A stretch of 64,000 bases of DNA from Strigamia acuminata (Eukaryota > Arthropoda > Chilopoda > Geophilomorpha > Linotaeniidae): the NCBI GenBank assembly GCA_949358305.1, contig OX442324.1:7167601-7231600 (forward strand), written 5' to 3'. Each line of letters opens with the position of its first letter. The stretch's first letter is position 1. Position numbers and translations under genes: made by a program. This document shows positions 27,207-38,532 of the stretch, in pieces. The notes beneath the pieces are model-generated. The model ran no database searches, had not been told where the DNA came from, and saw only the letters and a program-made list of their open reading frames with translations.

Positions 27207-29307
27207 AGGTTGCACAGTTTTAAATTTATCGAATTTAAATAAAAGTGAAAATTGAGATAAATAAAGATTATAACATTTCAAAACATTTTATATGTTTCTG
27301 CTTTTGCGAAGTAGGAAATTCTCTTTAAGAACGTTGGGATTCGTGAGAACTCTAACATTAAAGGGAATGTCATGTTGTGTTATAAACACTCGAAAAAATT
27401 GAAGTAAAATTTATTTTATTTTCACGAAATGGTCTGGAAGTTTATATTTTATAAAACTTATTCTCCTTCGAAAATATTCAATCGGTAAAAAAGGATTGAC
27501 CAGACCAAAGAGCGGACTTAGTAGAAGCCTACTAAAAACGAAAAGTTAAACTTTGAAAATATTTTCGGAAAATTCAGTTTTCCGAAGCGGTACGTCGACA
27601 CCGATGCCAAGCGACCAAATCGCAGCTTCAACAAGCGACGATCTTCGTCATAAACGCGGCAGGAAAGCCACTCAAACCTTCGATGCAAGGTGCGAACGAA
27701 TGCTTGGAAATTAGGGCGGACAGTGTATCAAAAACAGCGTGGAAACGTTACACAAGGTTCGTAGAGATTTGTGTAAGCGTTGCGAAGTTGTTTTCACTGA
27801 CCGTCGGTATCCAAAAACGATCTAGTTGTTTTGAAAAAACAACACACTTCATTTTACTAAAAAGAAAGTTGCAAATCGAAATAAAAGTTACCTTTATTTG
27901 AAGGAATTAATTATTTTCAAAAGTACATTTTTTCATTCGAAAACAATGGAAATTAAAGAAATGTAAAATGGCGGCGATTAAAGATACCGACCACGTGGAG
28001 TAGTATTTTTGCGTCGAACATTACGAATCCTGATAAACACTTTTCTTTGGCAAAGTAAAAAGATTTCATCCAATCTTTTCTTTCGGAAATTTAACAGTAA
28101 TGTTTTAAGTTTCCAACCAATACTTGGTTTTCAAAGAATTGTGAAAGTTTCTAAATGAAATTTGGCTGTTTGAGAAACAACCAATCCAATCGAATCGGAC
28201 ATTTTTCCACGTGGAAAGTTTCGTAATTGAAATGGCAAAACCATTTATGGCTACGAACTTGGCCACGTGAAATATTTCCAGATCGAATATTTCTTGGACG
28301 AATTGAAGCTTTAAAATCAGATGGCTGATTTAAATAAAAAAAGAGGTTTCAGCGTTTATTTTCTTTCTGAAAAATCAAATTGAAAATAAAACACCGCTGA
28401 TAAAAGTGACATTTTTTTCTTCAATTGAATTGAAAAGATTTCAACAAACATCTCGTTATTAGAGATAAGGGGGACAAATTATTAAAACTAATAATCAAAA
28501 ACACGTCCTTCGTAAGTAAGAATTAGAGAATTTTTCTCGTGGCAAATTTAAAAGATTTTAACGAATTTTATTTGTTAAAAAATTTGTTAAAAAAGGGGGA
28601 AATGGATGTTATTAAACAATTATAACTATACTTTTCCACTCGAAAAATGGAATTTAACCCCTGAAAATGTAAAACTGGATCAAATCACTTTTTTTCCTAT
28701 CGGAAATAAAAATACACAATGTTGAAAGTCGAAAACTTTATTAAAAACTGTGGTTGTAATGATATTACACACAAACGGAATATTTAAAGAAAAAATATTT
28801 TTTTTTGAAGAAAAATTATTTAATTATTTAAATTGGTAAAAAAGACCAAATTCCAAGAAGTACGGACTTAGTAGAGAACTATTAATTAAGGTGAAACCAA
28901 AATTCACCAATCAGAGAGGCGCAGATTAGGATCCAGATTTAAGCGTGGACCCAGATCACCAGACCAGACCCGGATAGACGTGTTTCCAGTAGCCATCTTG
29001 ACCACGCCGTCCCGTTTAGTCCCGATTCGAATTACCGCGCCGTAACCTGCAAAGCTAAGTATTGTTTATTTTTTTATTGTTACCTTTGAATTAAGCGTGC
29101 TTTTAATCACGCCAGTTTAAATATTCTGATATTCATCGTTTGTTTTAATTCTTTTGAAAGTTTAACGCGTATTAAACAACGCGAAGTTTAATTTCACTTT
29201 ATTAAAGTTTAGAACTGATTTCCTTTTAAAAGTGTATTGTATTAAAGTGTATATTGAATTCTTTAATAATAAGGAATTCTTTATTTCCGAATTGTTCAAG
29301 TTTTAAT
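27207..29307. other. Long non-coding leader of the LARD-like element
   Basis: AT-rich DNA with many CGAAAA/TTTTCG motifs and no frame above about 75 codons. GCGGACTTAGTAG at about 27510 and TACGGACTTAGTAG at about 28861 stand in similar context (GGTAAAAAAG upstream), a diverged internal duplication. AGATAAGGGGGACAAATTA at 28462 resembles the polypurine tract. Confidence 0.5.
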
Positions 29308-29484
29308 ATGGCTCAACAACCGTTTTCCGTATTTGACTTTGAAGAAGGAGATAATGAAAGAGATAATTTAAATCTAAGTTATCAACCTTTAGGAGAAAAA
29401 GAGCAGGCAAACTTAGATCTAAGTTACCAACCGTTATTTGTGATCCTAAGGGAAGCAATACTTCATGTAAAAAACCATGGATAA
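29308..29484 (+). CDS. Orphan short protein 1 of the LARD-like element
   Basis: ATG 29308 (AATATGG context) opens 58 codons: MAQQPFSVFDFEEGDNERDN, then LNLSYQPL repeated as LDLSYQPL. The acidic start and doublet look protein-like and the frame is the first decent one after the leader, where Gag would be expected. No family is recognised; the end may be truncated by mutation. Confidence 0.35.
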   Translation: MAQQPFSVFDFEEGDNERDNLNLSYQPLGEKEQANLDLSYQPLFVILREAILHVKNHG

Positions 29485-29672
29485 ACGAAATCAGTGGATA
29501 AATCCAGATGATGTTCCGTTAAATTTGGTGGATTCTACACTAAATATCAATCAAAGTCATTTGATTGTAAGGAGATACACTTATCAAAAAAGAGGAGGAA
29601 GAAACCTCCTCAAATACTGAAAAGAGTAAAGACTTAAAGAGTTCGCGCCCACTCATTCGATCTACACAGACG

Positions 29673-29942
29673 ATGAACGCCGAACCAGAAACAGAGTCAA
29701 ATGAATGTGAAGAAACTTTGATTACAAACCAATGTTTGCAATCGGCACATACACACCGACGTGTTCGAATGCCAACTCAAAACCCAGGTTTGCAGTCGCT
29801 AGAAACACGACATAAGTTCCACTATACATCACCGTGTAACTGTCCAAGAAAAAAGGGCCGAAAATCGTTAAAGCAAGCTAAGAGAGCTCGGGAATTCGCA
29901 ATTGCGAGAGCTCACAATTTTAAAAGGAATCTTGTTGACTAA
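29673..29942 (+). CDS. Orphan short basic protein 2 of the LARD-like element
   Basis: Ninety codons from ATG 29673. An acidic N-terminus (EPETESNECEE) is followed by a strongly basic C-terminus (PRKKGRKSLKQAKRAREFAI). The basic tail could bind nucleic acid, as a Gag nucleocapsid does, but there is no zinc knuckle and no family I know. Confidence 0.35.
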   Translation: MNAEPETESNECEETLITNQCLQSAHTHRRVRMPTQNPGLQSLETRHKFHYTSPCNCPRKKGRKSLKQAKRAREFAIARAHNFKRNLVD

Positions 29943-30284
29943 ACATGATAAGTAAAAATACGATGTCTTTTCTAAAGAATTGACTATAGTCACGACAATT
30001 AAGGGGGACGTGATGATGCTTAATTGTCAATATTATCGGTAGAAAGTTTTATTGTCTATTAATAAACTTAACTAAAATACGTAGAACCAATTCAAATTTG
30101 TACTATTGGAAGAAATGTATCAATAAAGTTTAGCAAGAAAATCCTGAACTTAGGCAATGTAATTAAGTTAAACAACTCAATTCAGAATTGGAAGTCACAG
30201 CGTCTCCCAAGATATATCAAGCCTCACAAAGGCATTTATATCCATTAGAATAGAAATAAGTGAAAGTGTAAACACTTCCAATTA
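29943..30284. other. Non-coding, with a second polypurine-like tract
   Basis: AATTAAGGGGGACGTGATGA at 29999 resembles the 3' polypurine tract plus LTR edge. Otherwise AT-rich, no gene. Confidence 0.4.
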
Positions 30285-30570
30285 TTTAAGGGGGATTTGT
30301 GACAAATTAATATGGCTATAAATGCCTATTGTGCCATTATGACGGTAATTTTACTGTATTTGCTTCTAAAACTGATAAGAGTCCTGAATAAAGTTATTTA
30401 TGATGTTTCAGAAGCAGAGTTGTTATATTAATAAATATTAATTAACATTACTTCGTGATATCAAAGTATCACGGCCAAAAGTGCGAGATTTCGTCTGCTA
30501 AAAACCGCATTCGTCAATGCGCAATCTCGCCACTAGATGGCGCTATCGCAAATCAGCGGTAAATTCAAAA
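30285..30570 (+). repeat. Relic of a diverged LTR start inside the element
   Basis: TTTAAGGGGGATTTGTGACA at 30285 followed by AATTA copies the real polypurine tract and LTR edge at 31217-31240. At 30533-30570 CTAGATGGCGC and AGCGGTAAATTCAA copy LTR bases 25548-25575. Together they suggest an old LTR 5' end, with about 200 extra bases between, buried in the internal region. Confidence 0.5.
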
Positions 30571-30866
30571 TCGCAGATGAAATGAAGAACCAAATATGTG
30601 AGGGCTGGATCCTGGTTTTGCCCCCGGTAATTGACATCTATGAAGATCTCAAAAAGATGATCGATGAAGAAGACGGATCGACTGATCAGCCTGAATCAAA
30701 AGATAGGGCATCCAAGTCTCCCATCGCCACGGAAGTTGTTGCGACCACTACTTTCTTCATAGACAGGCAACCGGAAGAACCTCTCCCCGTCAAAAAACGT
30801 GGCAAAAGTTCCTCTTCGAAGGATAGGCAAAAGCCCGCCACGGAGACCGAAAAAGGTCAAGATTAA
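30537..30866 (+). CDS. Orphan protein 3 of the LARD-like element
   Basis: 110 codons from ATG 30537. The N-terminal half is mixed and helical (ICEGWILVLPPVIDIYEDLK), the C-terminal half is Ser/Lys/Glu-rich and disordered. It starts inside the relic LTR sequence. No retroviral motif and no family recognised; coding is possible because codon composition looks ordinary. Confidence 0.35.
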   Translation: MALSQISGKFKIADEMKNQICEGWILVLPPVIDIYEDLKKMIDEEDGSTDQPESKDRASKSPIATEVVATTTFFIDRQPEEPLPVKKRGKSSSSKDRQKPATETEKGQD

Positions 30867-31228
30867 GCCGTGTTCGAATTTAAAACAATTAGCAGTTTGT
30901 TTGTGTGTTCTGTGATAAAAGAATATAATATGTAACCGAAAAATTCTTTAACTAAGATTTTTGTAAGAAGTGCTTCTTCGTTATAAGAGAATGACTTCAT
31001 GTTTATTTTTTTTAATAACCAAATTATTTTTATAACCGTCTCTGAAAGGAGAAAATAAAAACAATTTTTGAGCATCCTAAAGATAAGAACATGTTTATTA
31101 AAAACACTCATGGGCCTTATAAATATTGGAAATAAAATATTTATTAATATGGATGAATTTGACACAAATGATATTCCTAAAGAATAACATAAAATATAAG
31201 AGTATATGTTTAGTTATTAAGGGGGATG
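30867..31228. other. 3' non-coding region with polypurine tract
   Basis: AT-rich; ends in TTATTAAGGGGGATG, the polypurine tract that primes plus-strand synthesis directly before the 3' LTR. Confidence 0.6.
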
Positions 31229-32892
31229 TGTGACAAATTAGCCATAGATGGCGCCACTAGTACTAGCGGCAAATTCAACCTCGAACTTACTATTCGCCGC
31301 AGAAATAGTTCACAGACATATTATTATGTTTGTTACGAATAAATGTAATCTAAATCGATAATATAAAGTTATATTATCAATATTCAATAAGATAAAGCAG
31401 GTATTCTTGCTTTATCACGGGTACGCGACATGAAACCCATTTTCAGAATGTATTTCCGTTCTGTGTATCCATTTCCTGTCCCCGGTATCCAGTTCCGGTT
31501 TATGCTAAAAGATTAGCATAATCCCAATTTGCATCTCCGTATCCACTTCCTGCGATACGAGATTGGTGGAACCTAATCCCACCGAGTATAAAACTCCCTG
31601 ACAACAGGAAGTTAGTTAGTTCTGTTTTCTGGTTATTTGGTATGTTCCGCATGTCAAATAACCGTTTCTCACTCAGGGCATGGTCCTACCGGACCATGCA
31701 TAGCATGGCTCTGCTGAGCCATGCAACCCCCGTCAACTGAAGGCGAAGTTCGGACTGTTAATGTTTTCGTCAAACGGTCTTGCCGAGGAGAAAGCCTCCC
31801 GCATAAGGATCCTCGTGGTCGGACAATAGAATCACGTGTGATACCAAAGTATTTAGTAACCGTCAGTAGCACTGTTACTGAAAGAGATTGACTCCATCAC
31901 CTGATGGTGCCAAAGCAGTCTGCATGCAAAACATGCAGTTACCGCCAGTAGCACTATGTGTTTGGGAATGTTATATCTCTTCGGTGATGGTGCCAAAGCA
32001 GTCTACTTACGAGTAGTATCTCGGGTGATTAATTCTGTTGTGCAGAACTGCGGGCTATATCCCCCTGAATACCAGTGCCGTCTCTCACCGCACTGTTATT
32101 TAGGGCACGCGCGATACTGTTCTGCTCAGCAAGGCGAACTTTGACGGCAATTGTGTGTTGCGATGTCTAACCCTAATTTATTTTGTAGTTGATAAAAAAC
32201 CTTAATTGTTTAAACTTGGCAACAAGTTAACAATCGAAGCAAGTCACGAGACTTGTTTCACCGTATGACGAATCAAATTCGTGACAATAAATTGAATACA
32301 ATTTATTGAGTTAATTTATTAAACTCACATCATCCCGAATTAATTATAATTTAGAAGTGGAACCTTGAAGAATAAATGACTTCATTTATTCATTACCAAT
32401 TTCCAACCCTAGTTGTGGCGGTGCACATGAGTCAACCGCACCTCTCGGATCGAACCAAGAAGCATTACACGGACCATTACACCAGATACGAACCAGGAAC
32501 GCGAAGGAACGCGAAGGAACCAGTCTCACGATTACGGAGCGCCGACGGAAGCCGCGAGGACACAGCCAGCCCGGCTACGCGTAGATGACATCTTTAACTC
32601 GGTCGAGCGGGCGTTTTGCCGTTCCCGAACCCCGGATCACCAATAACCGTAATCATATTATTTTAGGGCTGTTTCACAGCCAATTATTTGTATAGTTTAA
32701 CTTGTAAATTAACTTGCCAAATGTCGGCATTAGAATTTGTATAACTTTTAGGATTGATTATATTGTTTAGTAACAATAAATGTCATGTTTTGAGAAACTC
32801 TGTTGTCTTTATTATCTCGTATTTTATTCACTATTTGCGCGACTTATACCCGGTACTATCATGCGATAGGAGTTGTGGTCGTCACCGTCACA
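31229..32892 (+). repeat. 3' LTR of the LARD-like element
   Basis: Direct copy of 25521-27186; all longer frames inside the two copies translate identically. It ends GTCACA, then GATGTGATAGG flank. A length difference of up to two bases near the left edge cannot be excluded. Confidence 0.9.
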
Positions 32893-33789
32893 GATGTGAT
32901 AGGGATCTACGAACAGGAACAACTAGAAGCGGAAGAAGTTTGTGGTTTTTATGATATGATATTTCGGTCTAATTTAGTCTAAATGGACAACAGTCTCTGA
33001 ACGAGGGCCACATCGGATGCCCCCCCTGCAGGATGCATCTTGTCTGTCAGTGACCTCTGTCAGTGACCAAAGATAACTGAAAAAGTAGCCAAAATGGCGC
33101 AAATAGAAAGTAATAGATAAATATCCAAAAATGGCGCAAAAGAAGCAGATTTGCTCCGAACGAGAGCCAGGAGGAAATCCTTGCGTATCTGGAGGCGTTT
33201 CACGAGAATCCCATTAGTCTGTATCAACTAGTGGATTTGCCTGTTACCCAGAGCGAATGACGTATTGTCTATCTATCAAAAACATTGAAAACGGCAATTT
33301 GTAGACAGCAAAGCTTCACGAATTTCATTCGCCTCGTTTCAGTCATTCTAGGTTTATTATATTCAGATACTGGTGCGAGAATGACCAGTATCTGGCCATT
33401 CTACGTTAACACCATCGCTTGGACCATGTTTGACAAGGTTTTTGGACATACGCAGAAATGGGGAATTGGTTTTTGTTGTTTTTTGTATTGGCTCGTATAC
33501 CGGAAGAATGCAGTTCCAGAACATTTACAATGGTACACTAACTACTACCAACTACTTAAGTAGTTGGAGGTAATAATCCATTGCTGGCATCGGGTTATAT
33601 CGATTGAGGAACGGTGCGATTATACAGAGTGGATTAAAAATTTAAACAATATGCCTAGGTGAGGGTTACAACAGGAGATATCCTGGAATTTCCGCGAAAT
33701 TTCCTCACAAGGAATACCACCCAATACACCCTTGGAGCGCTCCAATTTTGCTCGGATAGCAATGAAAGTTGAAAGTTTAGTGGTAGTAC
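32893..33789. other. Non-coding mosaic right of the LARD-like element
   Basis: CAACTAGTGGATTTGCCTG (33227) recurs at 24210; GACAAGGTTTTTGGACATAC (33430) recurs at 13987; GAGGGTTACAACAGGAGATA (33660) recurs at 24131. A 92-codon frame at 33285-33563 is a chimera of these shards. ATG 33458 repeats the MGNWFLL start of the 19299 frame. Confidence 0.45.
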
Positions 33790-33985
33790 ATCAATGGCGT
33801 TGCGTGCAGGTAGTATTTAACAACGGAAAAAAATTCATTTTTTCAATAATAATTCCGACAACAAGCATACTCGATACGGAAATCCAGAAATACCTGACCG
33901 CAAATGGGAAGTGGCTAATGGCAAATTAATTTGCAAATGGTCCGTCATAAATGAGGAAAAAAAACAACACAACACCAAGAAGTGC
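33790..33985. repeat. Dispersed 196-bp segment, copy 2
   Basis: Near-identical to 23783-23978, same orientation, including the GCAAATTAATTTGC palindrome. Confidence 0.8.
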
Positions 33986-35280
33986 TGGCAGCTAGCGGCG
34001 GATTTTCGCAACTATTTTCGATATTCGGAATAGGGTGAAGAGGGGTGAACAAAGATGCCCGAAGAACAAAGATGCCCGAAAGATGTGGTGGCGAAATTTG
34101 TGTAGCATACCGGTATGCTTTCTACATATTTGAACGACCATATACGCAGTTTGCTTTTCAATGGTAAGCCACGCCCAAATGGCGGAGCAACTCATCGATG
34201 CTCGGATCGGATCACTCAAACAGGTCATTTTTTCATGAAGTCCAAGTTATTTATAGACATTGTGATCATCAAACGCTAATTTTTGGTACCGGCTGGTAAC
34301 TTCACAACGAAAAATTACAAATTACACTTACTAAGTGGTCATTAATTGATTATTGATTAATAATATTACCTTGAATTGTATCCGCTTTCGAATAATTAAA
34401 GCATGCAAGGTGGATGGTCAGTCATCGAATAATAGCCGCGTTTTTGTCATGGGTTTTCGGTTTTTTTCAATTGCCCACTGAAGGCATGGCATGGACCCTA
34501 AACGTTGCACAGAATTCCAGAAATACTTCATTGCAAATGGCGAATACAGAAATGGCAAATATTGGAAACTGTAAATGTATTAATGCTAAACGAATGGTGA
34601 TCAATTGTTAAATATAAATTCCTTAATTAATATATTAATAAATAAATAAATAAATAAAAATATTATGAAATAAATAATTATATTAATGAATAAATAAATA
34701 TATTAATAAAATGAATGGGTTGTGGATTTAGCATTTTTTAATTAATATTTTTTATTTTTTTTTAATAAATTAAAATAATAAAATAATTAATAAATAAATA
34801 AATAAATAAATTTGCCATTTTTTGGCATTCAGCGTTTTTTTTTTTCAGTAAATGCAATGTTTTGTGTAAATTTAATTTGCCAGCGTTTTTTATTTTTCAG
34901 CGGTTTTTAAATGTTTTAAATTAAGCTAATACATTTTATGTATTAAGAGAAAAAGTAAATATATTGTACAACTGCCCCCATATCTGTTTCCATGTCATCA
35001 AATTATTTCCCAAAGAAGTTCAACAGAAATCCATTGGTTGAAATTGGATCTCAACTTTGAGAATATGCGTTTACTCAACTTTTGTTATTGTCAAGGGTTG
35101 GCACCGATTATTAGTTCCAAAATCTGATACCAGAAACGCTTCCTTTCAACTCAGTGCCAGCCTAAGTGCATGTTTGGTAGCCGTTTGAATGGCAAAAGTT
35201 GATCAAAGACTGTTTTAACTGCAATAAACTCAGAAAAGTGTTTTTATTTTTTTTCTCGAAAGCTAACGCGGGTGTTCTCT
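33986..35280. other. Non-coding, low-complexity AT DNA
   Basis: 34338-34420 copies 15250-15305 with 20-odd extra bases inserted between GAATTG and CATGCAAGG. 34620-34970 is (TAAA)n/(AATT)n low-complexity DNA. No gene. Confidence 0.5.
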
Positions 35281-36098
35281 TGTGGTGACCCTGCGGGTGG
35301 TCGCCCCTCCAGTGGGCGCCATCCGCATGAGTCACTAGGAAAGGTCAGTTCCCTCGCGTTGGCTCCGCCTTCCCCCCCTGGGAAGCGCGCGCCCCGAGGG
35401 GGTGAGGTGACGCGTGGCCGGCCCCCATTGGCCGAGCCAGGCCCCTCACCCTGGCCTATATCAGGTAGAGTTTCGCGCCCTACAAGCAGAACTTACACAA
35501 ACGACACCAAGAACACAGCAACTACCTCACCGTCAGGCCAACTCCACCAAAAGTTAGGATTGATAGAGGACCGCTGATTCCAGTGCAACTGTAACTCTCA
35601 CGAATTTACACTGTGTGTTATTTCCCCGCGAAAGCAGGAAAATAACCCTTGTGGATTCACACTAAATAATCGACCCACGATTATTTCCATTGCGAAGTGT
35701 CCGAGTGCCCTGTAAGAAACTCCACGTTTCTGGACGGAGCCTTGCGACGCTAAAACCAACCCCTAGACAACAGGCACGGATAGAAGTCTCGAAAGAGCAT
35801 TCCACCGCGTCCGTGAACGACGAATCCGTGACGAATTAACGACAACTCGAGACGCCGCCTTTGTTCCGCCGACCACGCGGAACCGACGACGCCATCTTGG
35901 GAAATCCTTTGTTCGACTCTGACCAAGTCGACTCTAGTTTTATACTGAGTGTATTTTAAGGCTTACGCCTATTGAATAAACCTATTTGTTCATTTACATA
36001 TACTTAGTATTCATTTGGGTAATTTACATATTTAGTAAGATCACAGGTAAAGTAATACACGTTAGCTCATTAAACCTATCACCAGGTAGGACGCGACA
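35281..36098 (+). repeat. Probable 5' LTR of Ty3-type element F
   Basis: TGTGGTGACCCTGCGG to GGACGCGACA, TG/CA ends, with a GC-rich promoter part (ATTGG box near 35427), CCTATATCAGG as a weak TATA, and AATAAA at 35975. It is followed after CG by a primer site. There is no second copy in the window, so the left border is inferred from the TG and length (818 bp). Confidence 0.5.
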
Positions 36099-36100
36099 CG

Positions 36101-36120
36101 TGGGGGCCCAGCCGGGATTT
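36101..36120 (+). promoter_or_regulatory. Primer binding site of element F, tRNA-Pro-like
   Basis: TGGGGGCCCAGCCGGGATTT resembles the retroviral tRNA-Pro primer site (TGGGGGCTCRTCCGGGAT) with two or three mismatches. Position two bases after the LTR end supports the assignment as a PBS; the tRNA identity is less sure. Confidence 0.5.
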
Positions 36121-36193
36121 AGAAATAAATCTCAACTGAACTTGTGATCTCTCATCTAATATAATAACCCAAATCGAAGAATTACTCAAAGAA

Positions 36194-36595
36194 ATGTCAG
36201 ACCAAGACGAACAATCCGCGTCTGATAACGAGCGACCAACGCTCGAAAAGGGAAAACGGACCTCCGACTATAACTTAAGGTCGGGCGGCCCGGTTCCCGA
36301 ACCATCCACGAAGGCGAAAGCCCGAGCAAATCGGAGGAAAGCGAAGGCGCAGAAAGAGGAAGCAGCTGCTTCGCTCGAGGCCCTAACCGAGCCCGAGCGA
36401 GAGCCGCTCTCCTCAGACATGCCCTTTGTCGAAGATACCGATACGGAAGTCCTAGAAAATCAAGAAGAAATTCGCGATACAACAACAGGACGAGTGCCGA
36501 TACTGGTAGCCGAGGAGAAAACGGAAACTCCGAGGCGAACAACCACAATCGACAGCAACCCATCACCGGCAAAAAGTCACCAATCCGCCCCCTAA
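36194..36595 (+). CDS. gag: Element F Gag, N-terminal segment (frameshifted)
   Basis: ATG 36194 follows the PBS by 75 bases and opens an acidic/basic disordered protein (MSDQDEQSASDNERPTLEKG). Near 36571 an A run is one base short: the next frame continues with sensible protein to 36985, so this is one gene with a 1-base deletion. Matrix-like role inferred from position only. Confidence 0.6.
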   Translation: MSDQDEQSASDNERPTLEKGKRTSDYNLRSGGPVPEPSTKAKARANRRKAKAQKEEAAASLEALTEPEREPLSSDMPFVEDTDTEVLENQEEIRDTTTGRVPILVAEEKTETPRRTTTIDSNPSPAKSHQSAP

Positions 36596-37044
36596 ACGAA
36601 ACTCCGGTACGAAGCACGAGCGGGACCCCGATAGCCTCTCGAGGCACGACGAGACCTGCCCCTGTTTCTCCCGAGGTAGCACACCTAATACTCCTGTCTC
36701 AACAAGCTGCCCGACTGAAAGCAGTAACCGATATTCCGCCGGGAACGTCAGTCTGGGACTCGATCGCCCTACTCACCAAAGCAATCTGCGCAGCACAGGC
36801 CCCGACGCCAGTCGCAAGACCAGCGGCGGAGACGCCTGTATCGCAAGAAACGCCGAGTGACGTAGGTAACTTCGTCCCCGACCCTCACCAAGCCCTTCAC
36901 GAATCACGGGAGAAAGCCCGCGAAGAAGCGAGGCAAGAGACGATAAACCACCAACGTAGAGTCAGCGCTGAGAGGAGAGAACTCTAGAAAGAGGAAGAGG
37001 AACGACTACAGCGAGAAAAAAGGACCACGGAGAGAACGGAAGAA

Positions 37045-38082
37045 ATGGTGCAGGAGATAAGGGAAGAGCAGGAAGCAAAAATACGAAGAGAATGGAATAA
37101 TACAGTAGAAGGAAGGCACAGAGAAGCCCAAGACTACGAAGAACAATTCCGAGCCCTCCTGGCCCAACGAAAAGCCGAGAAATTGCAGAAACTGAGAGAA
37201 GAAGCTCAGCGGCAACATCAGAAGTGGGAAGAACAATACCACGAAAGGATGAAAGCCGAAAAAGCAAGGAGAGAAAAAGAGCAATTTCTTCGAGAACAGG
37301 AAGAATGGGAACGGGACAGATGGACCGACGCGTACCAAGCTAAGAAAAAAGCAATCATTGACGAACAAAAACGATGGGAAGCCGAAAATTGGGAAAAGGA
37401 AACGGAGAAATTCCAAAGAGAGTACGAGCAGGACGTTTCAAAGAGGAATAAAAAAGAGGATCCGGAAGCGGACAAAGAACCCACCGGTGGCTCCAAAGCC
37501 GAAACAAAAAAGAGAAAGTCGCAAAATGACGACCAACCGGATAGAAAATCCAGGGAACGTAACCCCTCGAAACGATCCGAAAGAAGCGCCGCAATTAACG
37601 CATTACTTAACAAAAAGAACGCGAATAAGGACCGCGAGCGCCCAGAAAGCGAAGAAAATAAGTGGCATTCTTTTTACGGGAACAGCGACGAAAAGGAGCC
37701 GCCGCCTTCCGGAGGCTCGAAGAAATCACGGGGTGGCGAAGAGGTTCCCCCAAAGGGACCGAGAGACCGCCCACAAGGCGACCCTTCCGACCCCTCTGAT
37801 TCGTTGGACGACGACGACCAAAGTCGGCCGTCATCCAGATCGCACCGAGAAAGCCGCGGCAGCGACCAGCACCACTCGGACCGACCGAATGCCTCCAACC
37901 GATCTTCACACAGCTCTCGCCCTTCCATACAGGAGGGGAATTTCCAGGACTCTGCCGGCCGACAGTATACAATGGCTGAATTGGGACGTGCCTTACTGAA
38001 CTCTTTCCGAAGGGAGGGAATCGACTTAGGCCACCCAGGCCACGAACATAACCGTGCCGGTGAAAGAGTCAAACGCAAATAT
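37045..38082 (+). CDS. gag: Element F Gag, central coiled-coil segment
   Basis: Part of the same Gag. The frame is open back to a TAG at 36985-36987 and, beyond that, to about 36580. Residues up to about 130 are a long charged coiled coil (REEAQRQHQKWEEQYHERMK), then a Ser/Pro/Asp/Arg-rich disordered stretch. The frame is interrupted at 38082 by the LTR of element C and resumes in the same phase at 50318. The 5-base duplication AATAT (38078-38082 and 50313-50317) proves that the two halves were once joined. Confidence 0.75.
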
Positions 38083-38515
38083 TGATAAGTCCGTGGAGGC
38101 CAGGAAACATCGGAAAGGAGTTGAAACCAGCTTAAAATGTGCGGGGAGCTTGCACTTCGCGCCCGCCATGTTTTAATCACATGAAAACATAAAAGCAACC
38201 GGGTTTGAGGCTTATTGGTCTCAAACCGTACAAAATATGACAATAGGACAAATCAATAGCAACAAGCATTGATTTGTTCTTTACAATATAAGTAATTGTT
38301 AACCTAGGCATAAGTAACCGATAAACAACACGGAAAACAACATTTATCGCTCTCTCAAGCAGACGACACAAGAAACACAGAATATGTGTGTTAACACATA
38401 AGAGTAGCATTAATATGCGCTACACGGGTATCCAAAGGATGCCAACACACATATCTGCCATGCCTATCCAGAAATGCATGGGGAAACGGACAAAATAATT
38501 AATCGCATACTAATA
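38083..38515 (-). repeat. 3' LTR of copia C
   Basis: On the plus strand TGATAAGTCCGTGG to CATACTAATA. Preceded by the target duplication AATAT. Confidence 0.88.
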
Positions 38516-38532
38516 AATCCCCCTTCGATTAA

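Larger units (their letters stand above)
25521..32892 (+). mobile_element. Large LTR retroelement without RT (LARD-like), 7.4 kb
   Basis: Two direct repeats of about 1.67 kb (25521-27186 and 31229-32892) flank 4.0 kb. The left repeat is followed by a perfect 18-base tRNA-Gln primer site and the right one is preceded by a polypurine tract (TTAAGGGGGATG). LTR ends are TGTGAC/GTCACA. If the LTR is taken to begin at TGAC, both flanks show GATG as a 4-bp target duplication. The interior has no protease, RT, RNase H or integrase motif in any frame listed, only three short orphan frames. It must therefore rely on enzymes from another element. I saw no LTR difference in the stretches compared, so insertion was recent. 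Confidence 0.85.

Noticed and set aside
36186-36647. 153-codon minus-strand frame opposite Gag of element F
   Set aside because: Shadow of the plus-strand Gag; low-complexity and no motif.
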